From: Cellulomonas wangleii
GTDB taxonomy: Bacteria > Actinomycetota > Actinomycetes > Actinomycetales > Cellulomonadaceae
Direction: 5' to 3'
Length of the DNA stretch: 64,000 nt
Assembly (NCBI RefSeq): GCF_018388445.1
Contig: NZ_CP074405.1
Coordinates: 1,116,001-1,180,000 of the forward strand
The translations under genes were made by a program, and so were the position numbers. The notes under the pieces are model-generated. The model was not told where the DNA came from. It ran no database searches and saw only the letters and a program-made list of their open reading frames with translations. Of the stretch, positions 18,329 to 27,269 are shown piece by piece (position 1 is the first letter of the stretch; every line of letters begins with the position of its first letter).

Positions 18329-19615
18329 ATGCCCGCCACGCCCGTCGACCAGCTCGCCGCACCCCCCAGCGCCCAGGACGTGCCCGCGCTGCGCACGCTC
18401 TGCCCGGAGCCGACCGACCCGGGCGCCCGTGACCTGGCCGCCGTGCTGGACGGGATGCGGGCCGAGCTCGTCGCGATCCGGCGCGACCTGCACGCGCACC
18501 CCGAGCTCGGGCGCACCGAGGAGCGGACCACGCGCGTCGTCGCCGAGCGGCTGGCGGCCGCGGGTCTGACCCCGCACCTGCTGCCCGGGTCCGGCCTGTG
18601 GTGCGACATCGGCCCCACGGTCTCCGGGTCGGGCGCGCGCCGGGTCGCGCTGCGCGCCGACCTCGACGGGCTGCCCGTGCCGGACACGTGCGGCCTGCCG
18701 TGGGCGGCGGAGCACCGCGGCGTCGCGCACGCCTGCGGGCACGACGTGCACACGGCCGCGGTCCTCGGTGCCGGCCTGGCGCTGGCGCGCCTCGCGGCCG
18801 ACGGCGGGCTCGACGTCGGCGTGCGGCTCGTCTTCCAGCCCGCCGAGGAGGTGCAGCCCGGTGGCTCCATCGACGTCATCAACGAGGGCGGGCTGGACGG
18901 TGTCGGCGAGATCTTCTCGGTGCACTGCGACCCGAAGCTGGACGTCGGCATGGTCGGCACGCGCATCGGCCCGATCACGTCGGCGTCCGACGAGGTCACC
19001 GTCACGGTGACGGGTGAGGGCGGCCACACGTCGCGCCCGCACCTCACGGGTGACGTCGTGTTCGCGCTGGGCCAGGTCATCACGCAGGTGCCCGCGGTGC
19101 TGGGCCGGCGGCTGGACCCGCGCTCCGGCGTGAACCTCACGTGGGGCGCCGTGCGCGCGGGGACCGTCCCCAACGCGATCCCGGGGACGGGCACCGTGAT
19201 GGGCACGCTGCGGTGCCTCGACGTGCGCGCCTGGGAGCGGGCGTCGGCCGTGTTCGAGCAGGCCGTGGCCGACGTCGTGCGCCCGCTGGGGGTCGAGGTC
19301 GAGGTGAAGCACCAGCGCGGCGTGCCGCCCGTGGAGAACCGGGCCGAGAGCACCGCCGTGCTGGAGGCGGCCGCCCACGACATGCTGGGACCGGAAGCCG
19401 TGCGGCTGACCGAGCAGTCGCTCGGCGGCGAGGACTTCGCGTGGTACCTCACGAAGGTGCCCGGCGCCCTGGCACGGCTCGGCACCCGCACCCCCGGGGG
19501 TCGGACGTACGACATCCACCAGGGCGACCTGCGGGTGGACGAGCGTGCCGTGGAGGCGGGTGCGCTGCTCCTCGCGCGGGCCGCCCAGCTGGCGGGCCGA
19601 CGCGGCCGCGTCTGA
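18329..19615 (+). CDS. M20 family amidohydrolase
   Basis: 428 residues. The M20D signature is present: RRDLHAHPELG (about residue 52), ACGHDVHTAAVLG (metal-binding His/Asp, about 138) and FQPAEEVQPGG (about 170). The family includes hippurate hydrolase, N-acyl-amino-acid and IAA-amino-acid deacylases. M. tuberculosis has similar genes (amiA1/amiB1) near deoD. TACCCT (18317-18322) ends six bases before the ATG. The acyl-amino-acid substrate is not predictable here. Confidence 0.88.
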   Translation: MPATPVDQLAAPPSAQDVPALRTLCPEPTDPGARDLAAVLDGMRAELVAIRRDLHAHPELGRTEERTTRVVAERLAAAGLTPHLLPGSGLWCDIGPTVSGSGARRVALRADLDGLPVPDTCGLPWAAEHRGVAHACGHDVHTAAVLGAGLALARLAADGGLDVGVRLVFQPAEEVQPGGSIDVINEGGLDGVGEIFSVHCDPKLDVGMVGTRIGPITSASDEVTVTVTGEGGHTSRPHLTGDVVFALGQVITQVPAVLGRRLDPRSGVNLTWGAVRAGTVPNAIPGTGTVMGTLRCLDVRAWERASAVFEQAVADVVRPLGVEVEVKHQRGVPPVENRAESTAVLEAAAHDMLGPEAVRLTEQSLGGEDFAWYLTKVPGALARLGTRTPGGRTYDIHQGDLRVDERAVEAGALLLARAAQLAGRRGRV

Positions 19616-19682
19616 TCCGTCCGTATCGATGTGCGGACAGCACGACCGAAGGGCGGGAACAGGTTGCGAATTCATCACAGAA

Positions 19683-19734
19683 CCTGCAGGGATACCCGCC
19701 GGTAACAGTTCGGTGACCTGCAGGTGCCTAGGGT
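19683..19734 (+). promoter_or_regulatory. Paired CCTGCAGG palindromes and -10-like box upstream of the nucleoside operon
   Basis: Two identical 8-bp palindromes, CCTGCAGG at 19683-19690 and 19717-19724, both extended to ACCTGCAGG, are 34 bases apart in the 226-base gap before the bmp gene. A TAGGGT hexamer (19729-19734) follows the second one closely. This arrangement looks like a pair of operator sites near the promoter of the nucleoside uptake operon. The regulator is not in the window. Confidence 0.4.
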
Positions 19735-19841
19735 CCACAGTGATCAAGCCGACTGGTCGGGCACGTCGGCGGTGCAACGCTGCGCCGTCCGTCCGTCCCG
19801 GGCACCTGTGCGGCGGGACGACGAGAAGTGGGAGACCTGTC

Positions 19842-20939
19842 GTGAAGAAGATCGTTCGAGTGGCCGCACTCGGTGGGGCGCTCGCCCTCACGCTCGCGGC
19901 GTGTGGCAGTGCACCCGACGCCGCGGAGCCGTCCGCCGGTGGTGACGAGGCCTCGGACTTCAAGGCCTGCGTCGTCTCCGACGCCGGTGGCTTCGACGAC
20001 AAGAGCTTCAACCAGCTCAGCTACGAGGGCACGAAGGAGGCGACCGAGGAGCTCGGCGCCGGCTTCGCCGAGGTCCAGTCGGACTCCGAGGCGGACTTCG
20101 CGACGAACCTCGAGAGCCTCGTGGCCGAGAACTGCAACGCGATCGTGTCCGTCGGCTTCGCGCTGTCGGCAGCGACGGTCGAGTCGGCCGAGGCCAACTC
20201 CGAGATCGACTACATCCTGGTCGACGACGCCGCGGACAACGACTTCGACGGCACCAAGGACGCGGACAACATCAAGCCGCTGCTGTACGACACGGCGCAG
20301 GCCGCGTTCCTCGCCGGCTACCTGGCCGCCGGCTACTCGGCCGACAACGGCGTGTCGAAGGTCGGCACGTTCGGCGGCCAGCCCTACCCGACCGTCACGA
20401 TCTTCATGGACGGCTTCAAGCAGGGCGTCGAGTACTACAACGAGGTCAAGGGCGCGGACGTCCAGCTCGTCGGCTACCAGGGCGGCGACCAGGGCTCCTT
20501 CACCGGCGGCTTCGAGGCCAACGACACGGCCAAGCAGGTCGCGGCCGGCATCATCGACCAGGGCGTCGACGTGATCCTGCCCGTGGGTGGCCCGATCTAC
20601 CAGTCCGCGATGGACGCCATCGCCGACTCGGGCCGCGAGGTCGCGCTGATCGGCGCCGACGCCGACGTCTTCGAGACGGACCCGGCCACGCAGGACCTGG
20701 TCCTCACGTCGATCCTCAAGAACATGAAGCTGTCGACCTACGAGGCCGTCCTGGCCGCGGGCGAGGGCGAGTTCGACCCCGAGGCGTACGTCGGCACGCT
20801 GGCGAACGACGGTGTGGGCATCGCCCCGCTGCACAACTTCGAGTCCAAGGTGTCCCCGGAGCTGGTCACCGAGGTCGAGGAGCTCAAGCAGCAGATCATC
20901 GACGGCGACATCACGGTCACCTCGTACCTCTCCGAGTGA
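19842..20939 (+). CDS. bmpA: BmpA/PnrA-type nucleoside-binding lipoprotein
   Basis: 365 residues from GTG at 19842 (GGGAG seven bases upstream). A lipoprotein signal peptide ends at the lipobox LAAC with Cys21 lipidated. The mature part starts with an acidic linker, then ACVVSDAGGFDDKSFNQLSY, the typical first strand and ligand loop of the BMP family, which binds purine and pyrimidine nucleosides for ABC import. It is separated from the ATPase gene by a strong hairpin, so the binding protein should be made in excess. Codon use is strongly biased, fitting high expression. Confidence 0.92.
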   Translation: MKKIVRVAALGGALALTLAACGSAPDAAEPSAGGDEASDFKACVVSDAGGFDDKSFNQLSYEGTKEATEELGAGFAEVQSDSEADFATNLESLVAENCNAIVSVGFALSAATVESAEANSEIDYILVDDAADNDFDGTKDADNIKPLLYDTAQAAFLAGYLAAGYSADNGVSKVGTFGGQPYPTVTIFMDGFKQGVEYYNEVKGADVQLVGYQGGDQGSFTGGFEANDTAKQVAAGIIDQGVDVILPVGGPIYQSAMDAIADSGREVALIGADADVFETDPATQDLVLTSILKNMKLSTYEAVLAAGEGEFDPEAYVGTLANDGVGIAPLHNFESKVSPELVTEVEELKQQIIDGDITVTSYLSE

Positions 20940-20964
20940 CCGCGGCAGCGCACGTGTGACGCAC

Positions 20965-20996
20965 ACCCGGGCGGGTCGGCCACGGCCCGCCCGGGT
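20965..20996 (+). terminator. GC-rich hairpin between bmpA and the ABC ATPase
   Basis: Perfect 11-bp arms ACCCGGGCGGG (20965-20975) and CCCGCCCGGGT (20986-20996) enclose a 10-base loop, 26 bases after the bmpA stop. No U-run follows. Probably a partial terminator or 3' stabiliser that raises lipoprotein mRNA relative to the downstream transporter genes. Confidence 0.7.
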
Positions 20997-21084
20997 GGTC
21001 ACGTGCGACGATCGCAGGGTCGGCCGGCGACCCGACCGGACCACCCGCACCGCACCGTCCCGACCCGTCCCGAGGACCGTCCCC

Positions 21085-22602
21085 ATGAAGCTCGAGCTGC
21101 GCGGCATCACCAAGCGCTTCGGCGCCCTGGTCGCCAACGACCACATCGACCTCACGGTCGAGCCGGGAGAGATCCACTGCCTGCTCGGGGAGAACGGTGC
21201 GGGCAAGTCCACCCTGATGAACGTCCTGTACGGCCTCTACCAGGCCGACGAGGGCGAGATCCTCCTGGACGACGAGGTCCAGCACTTCGCCGGCCCGGGC
21301 GACGCCATGGCCGCCGGCATCGGCATGGTGCACCAGCACTTCATGCTCGTCCCCGTCTTCACGGTCGCGGAGAACGTCATGCTCGGGCACGAGCAGACGA
21401 CGACCGGCGGCCGGCTCGACCTCGACGCGGCGCGCAGCCGGGTGCGCGAGATCGCCGACCGCTTCGGGTTCCACGTCGACCCCGACGCGGTGGTCGAGGA
21501 CCTGCCCGTCGGCGTCCAGCAGCGGGTCGAGATCATCAAGGCCCTGTCGCGCGACGCGCGCGTCCTGGTGTTCGACGAGCCGACCGCGGTGCTGACGCCG
21601 CAGGAGACCGACGAGCTCATGGACATGATGCGTCGGCTGAAGGCCGGCGGCACCGCGATCGTCTTCATCACCCACAAGCTCCGCGAGGTCCGCGAGGTCG
21701 CCGACCGCATCACGGTCGTGCGCCGCGGCGCCGTGGTCGGGGAGGCCTCGCCCACCGCGACGGACGCCGAGCTCGCCTCCCTCATGGTCGGCCGCCCCGT
21801 CGAGCTGGTCGTGCACCGGGAGCCGGCGCGGCCCCAGGGCGACGGGCTGAGGGTCGAGCACCTGCAGGTCACCGACGCACGCGGCACGGTGCTCGTCGAC
21901 GACGTGTCGTTCGAGGTGCCCCGTGGCGAGATCCTGGTCGTCGCGGGCGTGCAGGGCAACGGGCAGACCGAGCTGGCGGAGGCGCTGGCAGGGCTGCAGG
22001 GGTTCGTCACCGGCAGCATCCGCCTCGGGTCCACCGAGCTCGTCGGGCGCTCGGTGCGCCGGGTGCTGGACGCCGGCGTCGGCTACGTGCCCGAGGACCG
22101 CACGCTGGACGGGCTCGTCGCCGAGTTCACCGTCGCCGAGAACCTCGTGCTCGACCGCACCGACGGGCCGCCGTTCGTGCGGGCCGGGGCGCTGCAGCTG
22201 CGGGCGCGCGACCGGTTCGCCCGCGACATGGTCGAGCAGTACGACATCCGCACCCAGGGCATCGACTCGCCGGTGGGGCGGCTGTCCGGGGGCAACCAGC
22301 AGAAGGTCGTCGTCGCCCGTGAGCTCTCGCGCGACCTGCGCCTGCTCGTGGCGGCCCAGCCGACGCGCGGCGTCGACGTCGGCTCGATCGAGTTCATCCA
22401 CAAGCGCATCGTCGAGACGCGGGACGAGGGCGTCCCGGTGGTCGTCGTCGCCACCGAGCTGGACGAGGCGGTCGCCCTGGGCGACCGGATCCTCGTCATG
22501 TACCGCGGCCGTGTGGTCGGCATCGTCCCGTCCGACACCCCGCGCGACGTCCTCGGCCTCATGATGGCTGGCATCGCGCCGAACGAGGGAGAGGCCGCGT
22601 GA
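21085..22602 (+). CDS. Nucleoside ABC transporter, two-domain ATP-binding protein
   Basis: 505 residues with two ATPase domains. Domain 1 has GENGAGKST near residue 38, the signature LPVGVQQRVEI and Walker B VLVFDEPTAVL. Domain 2 has the variant P-loop GVQGNGQTEL, signature LSGGNQQKVV and LLVAAQPTRGVDVGS, in which the usual Walker B Glu is replaced, as is common in RbsA/MglA/NupO-type proteins. It energises the two permeases that follow. The 4-bp GTGA overlap couples it to the first permease gene. Confidence 0.93.
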   Translation: MKLELRGITKRFGALVANDHIDLTVEPGEIHCLLGENGAGKSTLMNVLYGLYQADEGEILLDDEVQHFAGPGDAMAAGIGMVHQHFMLVPVFTVAENVMLGHEQTTTGGRLDLDAARSRVREIADRFGFHVDPDAVVEDLPVGVQQRVEIIKALSRDARVLVFDEPTAVLTPQETDELMDMMRRLKAGGTAIVFITHKLREVREVADRITVVRRGAVVGEASPTATDAELASLMVGRPVELVVHREPARPQGDGLRVEHLQVTDARGTVLVDDVSFEVPRGEILVVAGVQGNGQTELAEALAGLQGFVTGSIRLGSTELVGRSVRRVLDAGVGYVPEDRTLDGLVAEFTVAENLVLDRTDGPPFVRAGALQLRARDRFARDMVEQYDIRTQGIDSPVGRLSGGNQQKVVVARELSRDLRLLVAAQPTRGVDVGSIEFIHKRIVETRDEGVPVVVVATELDEAVALGDRILVMYRGRVVGIVPSDTPRDVLGLMMAGIAPNEGEAA

Positions 22603-23924
22603 GCGAGCCCAAGGAGCCCGGCGACCAGGGCGTCGCCGACGTGGTCGTGCCCGACACGGTGGTGACCGACGTGGGCGGTGACGACGCCGGGCCCACGCCC
22701 GTCCGTGACACCCGGTGGAACGACGCGCTGCAGCGCGTGGCGTCCGGCGGCTGGGCGGTCTCGCTCGGTGCCGTGGTGCTCGCGGTGCTGGCCGGGTCGG
22801 TGATGATCGCCTTCACGGACGAGGGCGTGCAGTCGGCCGCCTCGTACTTCTTCTCGCGCCCCGGTGACACGTTCGCCGCCATCGGCCAGGCCGTCGGCGG
22901 CGCGTACGCGGCGCTCTTCCGCGGCGCGGTCTACAACTACACGGCGGACTCGTTCGCGCAGGGGATCCGGCCGCTCACGCAGTCGATGACCTACGCGACG
23001 CCGCTCATCGCCGCCGGTCTCGGGCTGGCGCTGGCGTTCCGCTCCGGCCTGTTCAACATCGGCGGGCAGGGGCAGATGCTCATGGCCGCGGCGGGTGCCG
23101 GCTGGGTCGGGTTCGCCTGGGACCTGCCGGGCGGGCTGCACCTGCTGGTGGCGCTCGTCGTCGGTGTCGCGGCCGGTGCGCTGTGGGGCGGTCTCGCGGG
23201 CCTGCTCAAGGCCGCGACGGGGGCGCACGAGGTGATCGTCACGATCATGCTCAACTACATCGCGTTCTACCTGCTGTCCTACCTGCTGGCAACGCCGGGC
23301 CTGCTGCAGGCGCCCGGGTCGGCGAACCCCAAGTCGCCGCCCATGGCGGACACCGCGCTCCTGCCGCGGCTGCTGGGCCCGGAGTTCCGCCTGCACCTCG
23401 GCTTCCTCCTCGCGCTCGGCGCGGTGGTGCTGACGTGGTGGCTGCTGGAGCGCTCGAGCCTCGGCTTCTCGCTGCGGGCGGTGGGCGAGAACGCCCGCGC
23501 CGCGCGCGTCGCCGGCATCCACGTGCCCCGCGCGACCGTGATGGCGATGCTCCTCAGCGGCGCGCTGGTGGGCCTCGCGGGCAGCACGCAGGTGCTCGGG
23601 CTCATCACCACGGGCTTCAGCTACGACATCGACGCGGGCATCGGGTTCGACGCGATCACCGTGGCGCTGCTCGGGTCGTCGAACCCGGTCGGGGTGCTGT
23701 TCGCGGGGCTGCTGTTCGGTGGCTTCAAGGCCGGGGGCTCGGTCATGCAGGCGTCCGAGGGGATCCCGATCGAGATCGTCCTGGTCGTGCAGTCCCTGAT
23801 CGTCCTGTTCATCGCGGCGCCGCCGCTGGTGCGGGCGGTGTTCCGGCTTCCGCAGCCGGGCCGTCGGGCACCGGCGGGGACCCGCCGGTCCGGCGCCTCG
23901 CGCCGTGAGGAGGTGCAGCGATGA
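22599..23924 (+). CDS. Nucleoside ABC transporter permease 1
   Basis: 441 residues, BPD_transp_2 family. A hydrophilic N-terminus of about 45 residues precedes eight to ten membrane segments. FRSGLFNIGGQGQMLM and LRAVGENARAARVAGI are the conserved periplasmic and cytoplasmic elements of NupP/YufP-type permeases. It forms a heterodimeric pore with permease 2. It overlaps both neighbours by four bases. Confidence 0.9.
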   Translation: MSEPKEPGDQGVADVVVPDTVVTDVGGDDAGPTPVRDTRWNDALQRVASGGWAVSLGAVVLAVLAGSVMIAFTDEGVQSAASYFFSRPGDTFAAIGQAVGGAYAALFRGAVYNYTADSFAQGIRPLTQSMTYATPLIAAGLGLALAFRSGLFNIGGQGQMLMAAAGAGWVGFAWDLPGGLHLLVALVVGVAAGALWGGLAGLLKAATGAHEVIVTIMLNYIAFYLLSYLLATPGLLQAPGSANPKSPPMADTALLPRLLGPEFRLHLGFLLALGAVVLTWWLLERSSLGFSLRAVGENARAARVAGIHVPRATVMAMLLSGALVGLAGSTQVLGLITTGFSYDIDAGIGFDAITVALLGSSNPVGVLFAGLLFGGFKAGGSVMQASEGIPIEIVLVVQSLIVLFIAAPPLVRAVFRLPQPGRRAPAGTRRSGASRREEVQR

Positions 23925-25216
23925 GCACGACGACGGTGGAGCCCACCGAGGCGTCCGGCGGTGCCGTCGAGCACCGCACGGTGACCGTGGTGTCCCGCAA
24001 GGGGCCCGTGGTGCTCGGCGTGGTGACGGTGCTGTTCGCGCTGCTGCTGACGGTGCGGCCCCGTGAGGGCGACGCGAGGTTCCGCCTCGCCAGCTCCGGG
24101 GACCTCGTGAGCCTGCCGAGCCTGGCCGTGCCCGGCACCGCGACCGGGTGGGTCTGCGTCGCGGTCATGGCGCTGCTGTCGCTGCTCGCCGCCTGGCGCG
24201 TCATGCGCCGGCACAAGGTCCCGGTGTGGGTCTCGGCGCTGTTCGCGGCGGTCTTCCTCGTCGGGTTCCTCGCCTGGGCCGCGGCCGGCAGCCCGAGCGA
24301 CATCCCCGCGGTCCGCCTCATCGGTGGTGCCGTGCTGCTCGCGGTGCCCATCGTCTTCGGTGCGCTGGGCGGCGTGATCGGCGAGCGTGCCGGCGTCGTC
24401 AACATCGCCATCGAGGGCCAGCTGCTCGCCGGGGCGTTCTGCGCCGCGGTCGCGGCCTCGGTGACGAACAGCCCGTGGGTCGGCCTGCTGGCCGCGGTGC
24501 TCGCGGGTGTCCTGGTCGCCGCCGTGCTCGGGGTGTTCACGATCACGTACCGCGTCAACCAGGTCATCGTGGGTGTCGTGCTCAACGTGCTGGTGATCGG
24601 CGTGACCAGCTTCCTGTACTCGCAGGTGCTGGTGCCCAACCCCCAGCTCAACAGCACCACGCGGTTCTCGAACATCGCGATCCCCGGGCTCTCGCACATC
24701 CCCGTGATCGGCCCGTCGCTGTTCAACCAGACGGTCGTCGTCTACCTCATGTACCTGGTGGTGCCCGGTGTGTGGTTCGCGCTGTACCGCACGCGCTGGG
24801 GCCTGCGCCTGCGTGCCGTGGGGGAGCACCCCAAGGCCGCCGACACCGTCGGCATCAAGGTCGAGCGCACGCGGTACCGGGCGCTGCTCGTGGCGGGCGC
24901 GATCGCCGGTGTCGGTGGCGCGTTCTACACCGTCGTGTCGGTGTCGGCCTTCGGCAAGGAGATGACCGCCGGTGCCGGGTTCATCGCCCTGGCCGCCGTC
25001 ATCTTCGGCAAGTGGGACCCGGTGCGCGCCGCGCTGGCCGCGCTGCTGTTCGGGTTCGCGTCGAACCTCGAGGGTGCCCTGAGCATCGTCGGAGCCCCGG
25101 TGCCGAGCCAGTTCATGCTCATGCTGCCGTACGTCGTGACGCTGCTCGCCGTGGCGGGCCTGGTCGGCCGCTCGCGCGGCCCGGCGGCGTCCGGCGAGGC
25201 CTACGTCAAGGAATGA
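23921..25216 (+). CDS. Nucleoside ABC transporter permease 2
   Basis: 431 residues, the NupQ/YufQ-like partner. GERAGVVNIAIEGQLLAGAF is the family signature; LRAVGEHPKAADTVGI is the coupling-helix segment contacting the ATPase. Compared with the usual length of about 310 residues it has an N-terminal extension of about 120 residues with two extra hydrophobic segments. ATGA overlap with permease 1. Confidence 0.9.
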   Translation: MSTTTVEPTEASGGAVEHRTVTVVSRKGPVVLGVVTVLFALLLTVRPREGDARFRLASSGDLVSLPSLAVPGTATGWVCVAVMALLSLLAAWRVMRRHKVPVWVSALFAAVFLVGFLAWAAAGSPSDIPAVRLIGGAVLLAVPIVFGALGGVIGERAGVVNIAIEGQLLAGAFCAAVAASVTNSPWVGLLAAVLAGVLVAAVLGVFTITYRVNQVIVGVVLNVLVIGVTSFLYSQVLVPNPQLNSTTRFSNIAIPGLSHIPVIGPSLFNQTVVVYLMYLVVPGVWFALYRTRWGLRLRAVGEHPKAADTVGIKVERTRYRALLVAGAIAGVGGAFYTVVSVSAFGKEMTAGAGFIALAAVIFGKWDPVRAALAALLFGFASNLEGALSIVGAPVPSQFMLMLPYVVTLLAVAGLVGRSRGPAASGEAYVKE

Positions 25217-25230
25217 GCGGAGAGGGAGAC

Positions 25231-25665
25231 ATGCCCAGCAGCACGCGGACCGTCGACTGGGACGGCCTGCGGGCCGCCGCACGCGACGTCATGACCCGGG
25301 CCTACGCCCCGTACTCGCGGTTCCCGGTCGGCGCGGCGGCGCTGGTCGACGACGGACGGGTGGTCGCCGGCTGCAACGTCGAGAACGCGTCGTACGGCGT
25401 CGGCCTGTGCGCCGAGTGCAGCCTGGTGTCGATGCTGCACGTGACCGGGGGCGGCCGGCTGGTCGCGTTCGTCTGCGTCGACGGGCACGGTGACGTCCTC
25501 ATGCCGTGCGGACGCTGCCGGCAGCTGCTGTTCGAGCACGGCGGGCCCGACCTGCTGCTCGAGACGGTCAGCGGCGTACGACCCATGAGCGAGGTGCTGC
25601 CCGACGCCTTCGGGCCGACGGACCTCACCGTGCGCGGTAGGGGTCAGGACAAGGAGCAGGGATGA
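25231..25665 (+). CDS. cdd: Cytidine deaminase
   Basis: 144 residues. Zinc site: Cys and Glu of LCAEC, plus the two Cys of MPCGRCRQ; NVENASYG binds the ribose. It converts (deoxy)cytidine to (deoxy)uridine. The ATG at 25231 is preferred because GAGAGGGAG is just upstream; an in-frame ATG at 25213 overlaps the permease stop and would add six residues. The last bases overlap the deoA ATG (ATGA). The product feeds thymidine/uridine phosphorolysis by DeoA. Confidence 0.92.
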   Translation: MPSSTRTVDWDGLRAAARDVMTRAYAPYSRFPVGAAALVDDGRVVAGCNVENASYGVGLCAECSLVSMLHVTGGGRLVAFVCVDGHGDVLMPCGRCRQLLFEHGGPDLLLETVSGVRPMSEVLPDAFGPTDLTVRGRGQDKEQG

Positions 25666-26957
25666 GCGAGCAGTTCGACGCCGTCGACGTCATCGTCGCC
25701 AAGCGGGACGGGCGCCGGCTGACCGACGGCCAGATCGACTGGGTGGTCGACGCGTACACCCGCGGGGTCGTCGCGGACGAGCAGATGTCGGCCCTCGCCA
25801 TGGCGATCCTGCTCAACGGCATGGACCGCGCCGAGATCGCGCGCTGGACGGCGGCGATGATCGCCAGCGGCGAGCGCATGGACTTCTCCGGCCTGTCGCG
25901 GCCCACGGCGGACAAGCACTCCACCGGGGGCGTGGGCGACAAGATCACGCTGCCGCTGGCGCCGCTCGTCGCCGTGTTCGGCGTGGCCGTGCCGCAGCTG
26001 TCCGGCCGCGGGCTCGGCCACACCGGGGGAACCCTCGACAAGCTCGAGTCGATCCCGGGCTGGCGCGCCGCGCTGAGCAACGACGAGATGATGCGCCAGC
26101 TCGAGGACGTCGGCGCCGTCATCTGCGCCGCCGGGTCGGGCCTGGCACCGGCGGACCGCAAGCTCTACGCGCTGCGCGACGTCACCGGCACGGTCGAGGC
26201 GATCCCGCTGATCGCGAGCTCCATCATGAGCAAGAAGATCGCCGAGGGCACCGGCTCGCTCGTGCTCGACGTGAAGGTCGGCTCCGGCGCGTTCATGAAG
26301 GACGCGGAGCGCGCGGGCGAGCTGGCCCGCACGATGGTCGCGCTGGGCACCGACGCCGGGGTGCGCACGGTCGCGCTGCTCACCGACATGTCGACGCCCC
26401 TGGGCCTGACGGCGGGCAACGCGCTCGAGGTCCGCGAGTCGGTCGAGGTCCTGGCCGGCGGCGGCCCGGCGGACGTCGTCGAGCTGACCGTCGCGCTGGC
26501 GCGCGAGATGCTCGCCGCAGCGGGGCAGCCGGACGCGGACCCGGCCGCGGCGCTGGCCGACGGCCGCGCGATGGACGTGTGGCGCCGGATGATCGCCGCG
26601 CAGGGCGGCGACCCCGACGCCGAGCTGCCCGTCGCACGGGAGCAGGAGCAGGTGCTCGCCGAGGCCGACGGTGTCCTGACGACGCTCGACGCGTACGCCG
26701 TGGGCGTCGCCGCGTGGCGCCTCGGCGCGGGCCGGGCCCGCAAGGAGGACCCGGTGCAGGCCGGTGCGGGCATCGAGATCCACGCCCGCCCGGGGGACAC
26801 CGTCCGCCGCGGCCAGCCGCTGCTCACGCTGCACACCGACACCCCGGAGCGCTTCGCCCGCGCGCACGAGGCGCTGGCCGGTGGCGTGGTCGTCGACCCG
26901 CAGGGCACGCCCGGTGCGACCCGCCCGCTCGTGCTCGACCGCGTCGCGGCGGACTGA
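25662..26957 (+). CDS. deoA: Thymidine (pyrimidine-nucleoside) phosphorylase
   Basis: 431 residues. DKHSTGGVGDKITLPLAPL near residue 85 is the phosphate-binding signature of the family, and KKIAEGTGSLVLDVKVGSGAF follows. It splits thymidine, deoxyuridine or uridine into base and (deoxy)ribose 1-phosphate. Overlaps cdd by four bases. The downstream gap of 84 bases before the small acidic protein has no obvious terminator. Confidence 0.94.
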   Translation: MSEQFDAVDVIVAKRDGRRLTDGQIDWVVDAYTRGVVADEQMSALAMAILLNGMDRAEIARWTAAMIASGERMDFSGLSRPTADKHSTGGVGDKITLPLAPLVAVFGVAVPQLSGRGLGHTGGTLDKLESIPGWRAALSNDEMMRQLEDVGAVICAAGSGLAPADRKLYALRDVTGTVEAIPLIASSIMSKKIAEGTGSLVLDVKVGSGAFMKDAERAGELARTMVALGTDAGVRTVALLTDMSTPLGLTAGNALEVRESVEVLAGGGPADVVELTVALAREMLAAAGQPDADPAAALADGRAMDVWRRMIAAQGGDPDAELPVAREQEQVLAEADGVLTTLDAYAVGVAAWRLGAGRARKEDPVQAGAGIEIHARPGDTVRRGQPLLTLHTDTPERFARAHEALAGGVVVDPQGTPGATRPLVLDRVAAD

Positions 26958-27041
26958 CGTCCGCACGGCCCGGTCGCGGCACCTGCGCGCCCGGGTCACG
27001 ATGAGGAACGTCCCCTGCCGCCGCACCACCACGGAGGAGCC

Positions 27042-27269
27042 ATGAGCACCGTCCCCGGAGCACAGTCCTGGCGCGACGCCGGCCTGGCGCCCGTCGACAC
27101 GGAGCAGCCGCTGACGCTGACGGACGCCGACGAGACCGCCGACGACGAGCCGGAGGACCACGTCCCCGGTTTCCCCCGGCCGGACCGTGAGGGTCGCGCC
27201 GAGGAGGCCGACGTGGTCGAGCAGTCCGCCGAGGTGCACCTGGACGACGACGAGGGCGCCGACGCGTGA
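27042..27269 (+). CDS. Small acidic protein of unknown function in the nucleoside operon
   Basis: 75 residues, no cysteine, no membrane segment, about one third Asp/Glu, with runs such as TDADETADDEPED and [10 protein letters not shown]. Probably largely disordered. GGAGGAG lies three bases before the ATG, and the stop overlaps the GTG of add by four bases, both good evidence of real translation. I do not recognise a family. It could be a leader-like cistron that couples translation of add, or a small partner protein. Confidence 0.7.
   Translation: MSTVPGAQSWRDAGLAPVDTEQPLTLTDADETADDEPEDHVPGFPRPDREGRAEEADVVEQSAEVHLDDDEGADA

Noticed and set aside
16534..19515. A 993-codon minus-strand frame covering manC and the amidohydrolase
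   Set aside because: Only its last 133 codons (sdhC) are real; the rest is antisense to two well-supported enzymes and low-complexity.
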